This document shows positions 1 to 11,700 of a stretch of DNA of 64,000 nt, in pieces. Source of the stretch: Ligula intestinalis (lineage: Eukaryota > Platyhelminthes > Cestoda > Diphyllobothriidea > Diphyllobothriidae). The translations under genes and the position numbers were made by a program. Under the pieces are notes generated by a model that saw nothing but the letters and a program-made list of their open reading frames with translations, ran no database searches and was not told where the DNA came from. The stretch lies in assembly GCA_036362985.1 (NCBI GenBank), contig JAYGXS010000008.1:6777253-6841252 (forward strand), read 5' to 3'. Each line of letters opens with the position of its first letter. Position 1 is the stretch's first letter.

Positions 1-319
1 CTGGTCAGTCGTGGTACTCAGTTGTTCGTCTGCATTCCTATTTTCTGCTTGTAAACACACACTGTAAATCCGTTAGCAGCTTTGTCCGACATAGCGGTCG
101 TCGGTTTAGCCGTCAACACACAAGGGCTTGTTTGGGACAGACAGAAAGTCATAAAGAGTGAATAAATAACTACACACCAGCTTGATAACAACAATCAAAG
201 TGAGGTGAAGCTTAAGGCTGCCAAGTAGATGGAGAAACGCTCTGGTGTCCTCGCTGGGAAGGCAACTATCATTCATCAATTTCCAACGGGCAAGGCAGAG
301 CTGGAGACTGCCAATAAGA

Positions 320-440
320 AGGGACATCTATTGTGTACCTCCACTGCGAGGACACACCGCTTTCGTCATCCTTAACCGAACTCGAAGTGACCGCGTCGAT
401 GCATTCGAACAGGAATTTCTTCCTTTTTCCCGATGTGTCC
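320..440 (-). other. Conserved minus-strand coding remnant, upstream block A
   Basis: One minus-strand frame encodes a run with the core FECIDAVTSSSVKDD. The same frame in the duplicated block near 33340-33420 reads FECMDAVISSSIKED, with a shared GKRK just before it. Conservative amino-acid replacements between diverged copies suggest this was protein-coding. I do not recognise the family. It may belong with the minus-strand frame at 844-1117. The copy B frame meets a stop shortly after the conserved run, so at least one copy is broken or an exon ends there. Confidence 0.3.
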
Positions 441-843
441 TACAACGCAGTGGTCTGTACTCCCTGAACACGGTCGGCCAATCAGATTACGAAACACAAA
501 ATATCATGAACTTTTTAGGCTAGCTTGATGCGAAGCCACAGAAAGTGGATTATATCAGGCACTTACTGTTAATACAGTGCAGCAGTTGTTGGATGACGGT
601 TGTAGAAATAAAGTGTATATTTGAGAATAAACTTAAAAATAGGCTGTGCAAAAATGCACGTAATCTTCTGACTTCATGGAACTGCCACTGTTCTATCGAT
701 GACACCATTGCGTCTATGTAGCTTGGATCAGCAGTACAGCTGAAATAGAAGGAGAGAAAAGTCAATCATATTATATAATTATTATATTATATATTATGTT
801 ATAAAATATGTCCTATCCCTGTTTAATGTGTGCTTAGTCAGGT

Positions 844-1117
844 TGGGTAGTTTAAGATTAGGTAGAGGGAGTAATCGCAAGTTGGCTTTCCGCTACTGCC
901 ATTCTGGTTGCGTTTGCATATCCAGTCGTAGGCTTTCATGAACACGCGTTTAAGCGCCTTTTTTAGTCCCCAATTATCGTTTCGGTGGGAGCGTCTCCAC
1001 TCAGTGAGTAACATGTATGATGATAACATTTCTAGCTGCCAATTAAGGCGTACACGTCCGAGTCGAAGAAACCATTCTTCCCTTTCTACCATTCGTAAAA
1101 GGTCAGCAAAGAGGGCG
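844..1117 (-). CDS. Unidentified conserved minus-strand ORF (block A)
   Basis: About 90 codons are open on the minus strand. The homologous stretch in block B (33776-34055) is open in the same frame and shares ADLL, ERE, GRVR, MLSS, YDW and GKP at matching positions, while the intervening residues differ. Preserved frame with scattered replacements points to a past or present coding exon of a gene divergent from the PIAS copy. I cannot name the family. Exon limits are not fixed. Confidence 0.35.
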
Positions 1118-2623
1118 TAGAAAATGCAATCGAAAAAGGTTCAAAAGCAATCTGCGCCTAATGATAGTACGTTAGCAGTCTGGTAACGTAATTGTAATGA
1201 AAGAGCTCACTTACCACCTGTTAGTAAAATTCGTTCTTTAAAAGTGTCTGGGTGAAGTCATCCAGGACTGTCAAGATTACGATTTGCTTAAGAATCGGGA
1301 GGGGCTTGCGGAGCTTAGAGTTCGAACGAGAAACTTCATTTACTGTTAGATTTTGCCGATATGGTCCTCAAATCAAATGCGCAACATGGCCATTGACAAT
1401 TTCATAATCAACCGCAGGTATGCCTTATTGGCTTTTAACTGTCTCACATTTTACTTGCCTCGTCGCCGTTCGTGAGACCTCGCGAAAATTCACAGTTGGT
1501 ATTTCGAGTTCAGGTAGCTTTTTCTAGCATCGATTTTTTTATCGAATTTTCCAGATTCGCGTCCTTATAGGATATGGTGGCATTGTGCCGGTATATGCTC
1601 GGTATGCGCCTGCCAAGAAAATGCCCACACCTTTTTTGGGTGATGCAAACATACTGGAGCTACCAGTCTTCGTCATGACTTTGCTTGGTCTACGTGTGTT
1701 AACAATTGAGTCACCAAAACAGGGCGTTCCTAGTGCGGCGTAAGTGAGGTTGAAGTCGATTACATGCGCGTCAATGGATTTAGCCTCACAAAGAACGGTT
1801 CGAGTGTCTAACATGCTTGCCTTTGTTACTTACCCCATTTACTGTTTGTACTTGTAGTTGTGTTCATCTCTGTACATATGCATCCAGAAGACTCAAAGAG
1901 ATCTTTTAGAAGGCTATCACGTAACAAGTTAAAAAAAGAAATCACGAAACGGGGAAATTCCGACTCGGTTTGAATCAATTCGTCGTTCACAACGTCGTCA
2001 GCAGAATCAGAGTTTAAGAAAGAAAACGATGAGGGAGATAGCTCCAGCGAACTAAATGTGCAGGGCCAGCGGAAAAGGAGGGATAAGATTAGGTCGCGGG
2101 CTGTCCACCCAACCCGAACAGCTTTCTTTGTTTATATACGTCGATATAAAACATACCCTTAGATGCGAGGACACTGTTAGGGATACCAACCACTTGCAGT
2201 GTAAGCCCAATATCAAGCGGTCAGTACATTCACCCTGGCGTTGGAAATCACGAGTAGTGGTGCACAGTGTACAATCAGTTCCTATTTCAAGTACTTACTG
2301 AAGAGAGCGAGAATTTTTTGTTCTGTTACTCACTAGTCCATGCCTATCCTCCTTACGCTTATCTTATGCATATTTGGAGATCCGGCCTCATAATTTAATG
2401 TAAATTAAGCTAGGCCGCACAACAACCGCCTTATTGTCTGATTTTCACATATTGTCTTCATAGGCGACCTCCTACCTTACAACGGTTACCTCACTGCGGG
2501 CACAACCACTGCGAACCATCATACAGCAAGGTCAACCATTAATCCGACGCTTGCAACGGCTGCACTCCTGTCGCCGGCAGCGCCGGTAACTGTCAGCATT
2601 CTGTAGACCTGTCTGCCGTCGGC
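1118..2623. other. Upstream region of PIAS copy A; no clear gene
   Basis: This stretch aligns by eye in patches to 34060-35620 and 38590-38783 of the duplicated block. Around 1380-1490 the minus strand has weak protein-like similarity to the frame at 34333-34545, interrupted here by a stop. The last 150 bp, just before the PIAS initiation codon, are shared with copy B and probably hold the 5' untranslated region. I see no confident promoter element. Confidence 0.4.
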
Positions 2624-2777
2624 ATGTCGCAGTTATCTGCTGTCATGCCACAGGCAACCGCTGCTGACGTCATGGAAGTCGAGGACGAACCCACAAAACT
2701 GAAGCCAGACGGGGATCCATTAATCAGTCTGAATCCCAATGCTGTCAGTCCACGACAATTTGTCGACTACGCCACCA
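2624..2777 (+). CDS. PIAS: PIAS copy A, exon 1
   Basis: Encodes an acidic N-terminal segment ([29 protein letters not shown]). It ends in phase 1 at the donor CCA|GTGAGC, which is conserved in copy B (38937) and in a duplicated fragment at 39747. It is 154 bp in both copies. There is no recognisable SAP motif. Confidence 0.75.
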
Positions 2778-5700
2778 GTGAGCAACTTCTTCCGTCATTG
2801 CTTCATATTCTCTTTTTGCGGATTATCGTGTTTTCTCCTCTTCGCCTATTTAACTTATCCGCCCATCCCTCCCCAAATTTTTGATTGTTCCCTCTCTCCT
2901 GCCATCTTATTCATTTGCCCTTCGCAGTCCATTTTAAGAAAGGGTTGATGCATATTTGTAGAACGAATGTCGATTAATAGCTGAAACTTTCGAAGGCGGT
3001 TGCGTCGACAAGGCGAAGTTTTTCCAAATAAAAAGTTAGCGAAAGCAGAGTACATTGAGACAGCTTTTACTGCGTGAAGAGAGCTTTATAACAGAATCTG
3101 CCGAACGTTGGCAACCGCGGTGTCGTCAGGCAAGTTTTGACATCGTGTGTCCGCTACTGCGGAACCTTGACTTCGCTATGTGTCCTGGCGGTCAATCAAG
3201 TGAAATGGTGCACATCAATTGGCTTCGAACTTACATGCGTCTCAAGCAGTGAACCAACCGTGAGCGTGAGAAAGGACAAGAGCGCGCGGAGTAGATTATC
3301 ATGCGTGAGTGCAAGTCTTGGCAGAGCGAAGGCCGGATAAGATAGCGCAGCGGTGCTGAGTGCGGCCTACCGTAGTACCCTCTGGAGAGACCGAAGATGG
3401 TGTGTAGCTGCGCCTAAGGCAACGTTGATATTTAAAATGTGCGTGGCAAGCTGGTCAGAAAAATTAACATGACATAAACTACATGGGATACAGAAGAGGG
3501 GGTCGTTATGCTCTGTGGCGGAAGTGTTGGAATTGGCTGCTGTGGCAGGGTGAGGTTGTCGACAAGAAAGAATAGGAAATAATCGGAAGAAGAGGTTGGG
3601 GACCTGGGCGCTCGTCCGACGAAGGCGGTATACGCTTAGGACCTCGGGCTGAGTGCTACGCCGGATTCCGAACGTTTTCTTACTTCGAGAGACAATTCGG
3701 ACGGGTCGTGGAAAGAATTAAGAGGACGTCACACGTCTTTGTCCAGATACGATTCGGATACAGAGGGTCTAGGCGGAACCGAAGATAGAGTCAACAGAAA
3801 CTGCCCGAAGCTTGAGCAGGTTGATACGCTGCTCGACCGTACCGCGAGGGGATGACGAAATCATCTCACCGGGAAGTCGGACATGCTCACGATGCACACC
3901 CAGTTTAACAGATTGGATTCAACATTCTCGAACTTGCCGGATTTTCTGCTTGCTCCTACTCCCGCTTCTGACACCATGATGTGGTCGGGCGTCACCAATA
4001 ATTGCATCTTCTTTCTTTCGGTCCACAGGCTTGGCTAGGTCACACGGTTCTGCTCTATCTTGCCAGTTCCTCTCCCTTCGACGCACGGAGACTGAAAAGC
4101 GAACGCTGGAAGCCCTGACCTCCCTCCTCTCCGCAAACAACGCCTTGGGCATCTACTCGGAGTCTCCTTTTTTACGTCCCGTCACCCTCCTGCGCCCTGT
4201 ACAGTTCGCCTTCCCAGCCAAATCCGTCTCTCAGTATCCTGATCCCGAGAACATGGTCGATAAGTTGCGGAATCTGGCAGACCAGAAGGTGACTAGCCTC
4301 CCCCTGCTGGCCATCCTCTCGGGCGCCAAGCCGAATGCTGCCTCTCTGGGTTTCTGCACGGAATACCTAACCTACAGTTTCACCCTCGAGTTGGACACCA
4401 ATACAATGCGTCTTCTGATGGATCAATCACGACAGCCAAATGGGTACGTTTGCGCTTCGTGCTTATTTCTGTACCTTTTTAATCGGCATTAAACAGCTTT
4501 CTTTTCGGGTTGTCTAGTCTGCTGATTGTCCAGCTAAGTATCTGTGTGATTCTGAGCTCTTGATTGACGATGCTAAAGCTCGCATTGTCGGTTTCCTGAA
4601 GCTCTTTAGCTTGCAGGAGATCCAAGAAATGTGTTTAGAATGGGTTTTTCTCAGCATTTCCACCAGCGAGGCTGCTGAAGGCCAGCCGTAGCCAGTTGAC
4701 CGTGCTTGAACAGGCCCGATAGTCATTCGATGTAAAATTAAAGGAAAAGACCAAAAGAACCTGTTGGGAATGCCGCTATTCCCACGATGAGTCACACACA
4801 CAAAGGCGTCGCGCGAACCACCTGGCTGCCAGCCAGCATGTTCGCTCAATTCTGATTGGCCTATTGACTCAGCTATGTCTCCCGCGTTCCCCCTTAAGTA
4901 CAGTAGTCGCCATAGACCACGCAATTTTCATAAATTTGCATAAGTTTGATCATTAATTTAATACCAGTGTGAATGCATTTAGGAAAACTTAAAAATAATA
5001 ATGAACAGCATGAGGCATATTGAGTACTTAAAAGAACTATAGAAATCACTAAGTGTTCGTAAGGGAATGTAAAATTTTCTCGATAATCCCGTGGTTCTAG
5101 AGACGTAAAAAGAGCTATGAATTAGAACAATAAATTTAGGTATTGTGTTAAGTTGAAAACTTGAAGCAACCACTTTCTTTATATCGAAGAAACTTTTCTT
5201 CAGTCAAAATATTCTGTACATTTGACCGTTACTGAATAAGTATTTATTGATTATCGTCGAAAAAGTGCGTCATTATTTTCCTTGTTTTCACTGTCTTCAT
5301 AAATTGCGCATCTGTTCGATGCTTACACCAACACTTTTAAAATAAGGTATATATAAAGAGTATTTACCGAAAAAGTGTTTTTGGATATTAGTTCTTAGAA
5401 TGATGACCATATTGCTCAGTTTTAGAAATGCCTCGAAACAGCAAACCACATTGTCGAGAGTGAATCATGTCAGCAGTGGAGTCCTGAAACTACTATTCCT
5501 AAGCTTAATAAAAAACTTTCCATAAAAAGTTACTTTTTAGAAATTGCTTTGATTAGATATTCGGTTGACGAACTTCTGCGTATATTAACTTTTTCCAACG
5601 TAATCTTACAATGAAATTTGAGAATTTGGAGAATTTATTTAAGTTTCCTCAGGACAAACGATTCAACCTGCCTGGATATGAAAGAACTTTCTTTTCTCTT

Positions 5701-8700
5701 TATAATGGAGTACCTTACGCATGAGTAGATTAATTCCACTTTCAGTTATAAACTGGCGAATTAAAAAAACTGGCCATATACATTGCCATTTTTTGGAATA
5801 CTTGTTATTTTTCTTCTGTTCCGTTTCTAAACAAAGTAAAAGGGGAACGTAAAGAATACAAAAACTATTTTTCTTAACGACTTACATTCAATATGGCCTT
5901 CTTTGTCTTAAATTCGCGAGAACATGTTAGACATTTGGTTTTTATTGAAAGACCTTCGAGGTTCATTGCTGCACTCAAACAAAGACTCTGCTGTTCCTGC
6001 ATTTTGTGCAAAAAAAAATAACAGGATAGCTAAACATAATTTTTAAAATAAAAGTCTTTAATGTTACTGCAAACGAATTTGGTTCCTTTAACTTGGCTTC
6101 ACTTCGACCTGAACAATTTCGGCTAAACTTTTTCAGTTCTGGAAGGAATATCTTCTATACCTATTTCACTTATTTTGGAGTTCCTTCTTAGTATTATCAA
6201 CATTAATGTGCAGTTTGGTTCTCTCTTTCGTAATAGCATCGGAAATTCCTTCCATATGAGACAACTCCCAATTTCCCCAAAACTAATGGCCATTTCTCTT
6301 AATGAACCTAACTAAAATGACGATTTAACTAAGTAAAAGGCTTTAGCAGAATTAATCAAACTGCATTAATCAAAATAGTCTTACTTAATATGCGCTAAAG
6401 TGCCAGGTCAAATTTCATCATGAACGTTGCATGATCCTTGACGACTTCTGTACATTCAGCCCTTGTGTGAGGATGAATTGCTGTAACGTGCTTTCTCTGA
6501 GTATACGCAACCTCGTGCTCACCCGTCTTCTCTTACTTATCTCTTACGGGCTTTGGGGACCGTAATTAACTAATTCACCGTTCGTTCTATTTAAAAGTAC
6601 CAGACGCGGGTCTTAACCAAACTCAAGACGGAATAGTCCGGAAGTATCAGCCCGTTCATGCAGTGATAAGGAAGGAAGCCAGTAATGGAAAAAACAGACA
6701 TATTAATGTACGTATTAGGAAGACAGTTGGGCAGTCCTAAGAAGGGTTCACCGGATTACCTGCTTAGAAATTCGTAGGGGCAGTTAACTGTACTTTCGAT
6801 CGCCTCTTTTTCTTTGAAAGTTCTAAAGGCAGCCTACGCACTGGGACTGGACCTCCAAATGTGTCAGGGCACTTACGAAATGCCACAATTCTCGATGTGG
6901 TTTGAATCTTATTCATTCAGTCAAGATGTAAATCACTCGTCGGATTCCCTGTACTTGCCGTCGAGAATCTAATCTATCGAAGCGAAGCACCTTTTCTAGA
7001 CATGCCTTTAAAGGACAATTTCCTTCAGTCACTTTTACTTTTAGTTGGGTCCCAGATAACTAGGACTTTCCTCTATAAATTTACCGATGAGAATGACCTG
7101 GCTTTGGGAGTTAAACTTGCTGCCTTTTGCCTACGTACGTATTGTCTTTGTACTTTAGCCCCTCTGCCCAGTACCGTCTCATTCTTCGTCTGGCCTGGGT
7201 CACGACCGGACTTTACATGCCCCGTGACAAGTCCAATCCCTCTCGCGTTCTGGCGTCTGAAGTGCTACCACGCTGTCTCTCTGTCCGTGTTGGTCGTCGT
7301 AATGTCACCCTTCCCGATCCCATCTTTCATGGCGGCGATGCGCAGAAATTTGGTCATCGTCTCCGATTCGCAATTGACATCACTGACAAGGTTGGCTTTT
7401 CTGTTTTCCTCTCTCTGCCCTGCATACCCTGGCCTGGTTGGCTTAAACGTTCAAAACTAAAAATGAGGTGGTCCAATGCCCAGGTAGGTGGATGCAGTTT
7501 TGGGAGTTTCGCCATCGCACTCGACTGCATTTCAAGGGAATGCAAATTTGGTCAATATTTCTATGCGCTGAGTTAGTTCAGTTCAGTCAGTTGCTGACTG
7601 GGCATCTAGATGGACCTCTGCCTGACACGCCCCCCTTTCCATTGCCCGGATACACACCGGATCAGGAACTGGTTCAACGGCAGAGCAGAAATACTTTCCA
7701 CTCCACAGCAATGGACTGTGACAACACATTGAAAAGTCAAGCAGACGCATCCTACCTCAGGTTTATTGAATCTTTTCATTCTGAATTAAGTGCTGGAACA
7801 GTGATCTTGGCCTACCCTGGTCGCTCCATGCAGATTAAATTAATGACGTTTTATATGGCTACTTGTCCAATTTAAGTAGTCAGGTATTCAACGCGCTCGC
7901 TTTCGTCATGCCAAGTTTGGGAACAAGTAATGTGGTGGTGCTCTCTGCCTCCTCTCGCTTTATCTCGGTTTTTCAGGCATGGGAAGCTGATCACAACATC
8001 AGGCGTTTGACCGACAATTTGGTAGCCTATATTAAAACGTGCGTGCAAAGATAATAACGAAAATAGGAGTTGGGTACTATTCACGAACAGTCATGAATGA
8101 ACGAAGTAGGAATCAAGATAGCGGATACCCGTATACAGAAAAGGCATCAGCTGAATTTGATACCTAACTCCGGACAATGGAATATTCAGTGGCAAGCAGT
8201 GTGCTACGCTCGTGTGCATGAACCGAATTAATCAACAGGGATCACCTTCAGTTTCAAGGTCAAGGCTGCTTTTCCTTTCCTTTCTGTACACTGTGTTTCC
8301 TTACTTGGCCAGTTTAAACATTCTACAGTATTTTGTAGATGTCAAACGTTAAGAATTTGTACTTTTTTCCAGAGGAGATAAGAGATTTTTCCAACCCTCG
8401 TAGATTCGCGTTCAATTGGTCCGCTGTCGGGATATTGCCATTGTCTTAACGTGGCTGCACGCGCCCCTGGAGGACCACGCGTTACCTCTGCTTGAAATGG
8501 TCGGCTCCGGATCCTGCACTCCCATGTTAAATCAGTTGCTCAACCTCCCTCTTGTTCAACTCACCCTGGACCGTGTCCAGCCCATCCCGGAGTTTGTCCG
8601 TATGTTTTCGTCGGCGGTTGCTAGGGAGCCACTCACGGACCCTCCTTCTGGTTGCAAGCCTCCCCACTTGCCGTCGGAAACTCCCGAAGCTCTCGTCGGG

Positions 8701-11700
8701 GTTTACGATTTTTGCAGGTCTCCTGAGCGCGTTATCGCGGCCTCCGCGACGTTGGTCAGTTTCTTGCCACATTAATTTCACTTAGATATATAATTGCTAA
8801 CTACTGACAAAATGCTAGTAGAATGTATGCAGTTTGGAAAGAATATTCGATTGCTTGGGCAACACTTTTATTCGCCTGACGTTTCGACATCGGAGACAGA
8901 AAGCAATAGCAGAAACGGGTCCAGTTTACTCGTCTGAGGCCGAAAAGGAAGCCCTTTGTCCTTCGTTTTTAATTGTCAAATTCGTACGTGGATTTGTCAT
9001 CGAAAAACAAATGGCTTAAATAGAAAAAGTGACATACCTGAACGAATCGACAACCATTTCGGCGAATGTTGTAATTACTGTAAGGGCCTCAGTACTGACT
9101 TTAAGGAAACTCTGTCATATAAGATCCAGGCCTTAAATATACAATTTATTTATTTGTTTATTAGTTATTATCAATTCCGCACATTAACCTCGCGATTAAA
9201 ATATAGTTTCACACATGCTAGTAATTTAATTTCAGTAGATAGCATTTTCTATTTAAATAGACATTGCGGGAAATTTCACATCGCAGATGCAGTGAGCGTG
9301 TTATTTAACAAATCCATCACCTTTTTACTACTCATATTAACTTATTGTTTTATACATTTTATTTACTAATGCGATCTGTAAAACGTTTCGCATCCTTACT
9401 ACTTTTCACGCATACCTGCACTGTTTTAATTACGCTTTTAATGGTTTGCGTTATATACTGCAAATGCAATGACTGATTCTGACTGACTGAATAGCTGCGT
9501 CCATTTGATGCGATTTTCAGGATCGAGCAGGATTTACATGTCAAGGTCACTTTTGAACTCCCGATAGTTTAATACTATAATGGTATTTATACTTAATGAT
9601 GCACAAAAGTTAACTATATTTCTATTACAAGAGTGTAGGTTTACCGGATGTTTCAATACGTTGTTTTCATATTCGAATTTCTTTCTGGTTGGGTCTATGA
9701 ATATGCATCAACCTAAGAGATCGTTTAAAACATTCGAACCTTTTTCTCGTAGATAATGAGCAGTTTGCATTCTTTCCGTAGGCAATGGTTCGGAACAAAC
9801 TGACTTCACAGGATGATTTGCAGTCGGATGGATGGATTCCTGTCTCCTTACTCTGTCCCCTCGCTCTCACGCGTATCGAAGTGAGTCCAGCCATATTTTT
9901 AGCAATGTTATTTGACCGTAAATGTAAAGGATGCCCTCATGTGGTTATCACGTTAAACTGTGTATCTTAAACTGTTCACATAACTAATCTCCTTCGAAGG
10001 GCTTAGTATCGCACATAAGTGAAGCGTATGATGACACCATTAACATGAAACCGCTCTGTTTTACGTTTGTCATGGCTGTGTCGAAACGCCTTTTTGGTTA
10101 GTGGAAAGCAAGTAGGCAGCTCAATTCAACTGGTTCTGTGTGTGAATCCACCATTTTCTCTGCAGATTCCTGTGCGCTCAGTAAATTGTGACCACCTGCA
10201 GTGCTTTGACCTCTCCTCCTATCTGACAATCAACAAGAAGCGTCCTCGGTGGTCCTGCCCTGTCTGCAGTTCGCCCGCCCCATTCCGTGATCTCCGACGC
10301 GATGAGTAAGTGCGCCCACGATCTCCAATTTCCCCTTTTTTGCTTGTTTGGGCAGGCTGGAATACCCTGTTTTCCTTGCTTTGTTGGCACTTTTGAGCCC
10401 TACCCCGTACCACAGGCCGTGTGAAAGTGGAAATTTGTGCCCCGTTTGCTATTCATTGAGCGTTTGATTCAGACGGCCGACTAGTTGAACCACGGCACAA
10501 CCCCTATCGACGGCCGCTCGGAACTTTCACTGCCATTCGCAATATACAATTTCTCAGAACGTCAATGCTCATTGAAACATATTCACTCGTTGGTGTAGTT
10601 TCAATCATATAAAACAAAGTGTACTAACTCTTTTAGCGTTCTGGAAAAGGTATTGTCCTGTTATGAGACTTAGTGGCTCCGTTTGCAGTTGCGTGCAGAG
10701 GAGATGCAGGCTCAGAATCCACATAATAATTTTTAAATGCACCGTCTTCTGTTTTACGGCGGATGGCCTACTGAGATATCTGCGTAAATCAAAGCATGTA
10801 TACTGTAACAAAGTAAGTAGACAGTAATGCAAAAAATAAACTCTTCTGGGGGTAAACTAAACTTCCGCCAAGACTGACTCCAATCTCGTCAAAATGGCGC
10901 TAGTATCCGCTTTTTGTCGCTGTCATTACAATTATCTTAGGTACGCTTTGGGACTTCGAATATGCATCATCCCTGCTTTTTTCTTCCTGTAAGCTTTTTC
11001 GTCCAGCTGATAGCTGATCAATGTCTCAAGGATGCCGAAATGGTCCACGTAGATGTCAATGGACAGTGGCGAGGTGTCTCGAAACCCGTTGGAAATGACT
11101 CCTCTGCTGTCATATCCATCAAGGATTCGGTTTCGGTAATTATGTCCGATAACCCGGCAATTGCTGCCGATTCCTCACTCCACAATGGGACCCCTACGAT
11201 GGCGCCTTGCAGGTTGGAGTCGAATTTCCCGTCGAGCCCAGTGACGCCGATAGAACCTAACGTTCCTCCATTCCATGACTGTGTCATTGTCCTTGACGAC
11301 GACACTGATGACGACGACGACCGTGAGGGGCGAGCGACGCAACCGGAGAAATCCGTGGATGTCCAGTCCACGTCTTCCAGTGGTAGCAGCGGTCCACCCA
11401 TTCCCGCTGTCGTCACCAATGAACAGTCAGGCGAACTTTCTTCTGAGGCGTTAGATTCAGCACTTTCTTCCGACAACCCAACGCATGCGGACCTTACCCC
11501 ACTCCAGAATGCGACCTCTACAATGACGCCTTGCAGATTAGAGTCGAATTTGCCCTGCAGCCCTGTGACGCCGATAGAACCTAATGTTCCTGCATTCAAT
11601 GACTGTGTCGTTCTCCTTGACGACGACGACCAGGAGGGGCGAGCGACGCAACCGGAGAAATCCGCAGATGTGCATTCCACTTCTTCCAATGATTGCAGCG

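Noticed and set aside
4892..4903. Solo MITE terminus in intron 2 of copy A
   Set aside because: Only about 12 bp match CAGTAGTCGCC, with no AAGCCCA iteron or second end.
11018..11689. 223-codon open frame on the minus strand
   Set aside because: Antisense shadow of the repetitive SIM modules in exon 7; it mirrors the repeat and has no independent motif.
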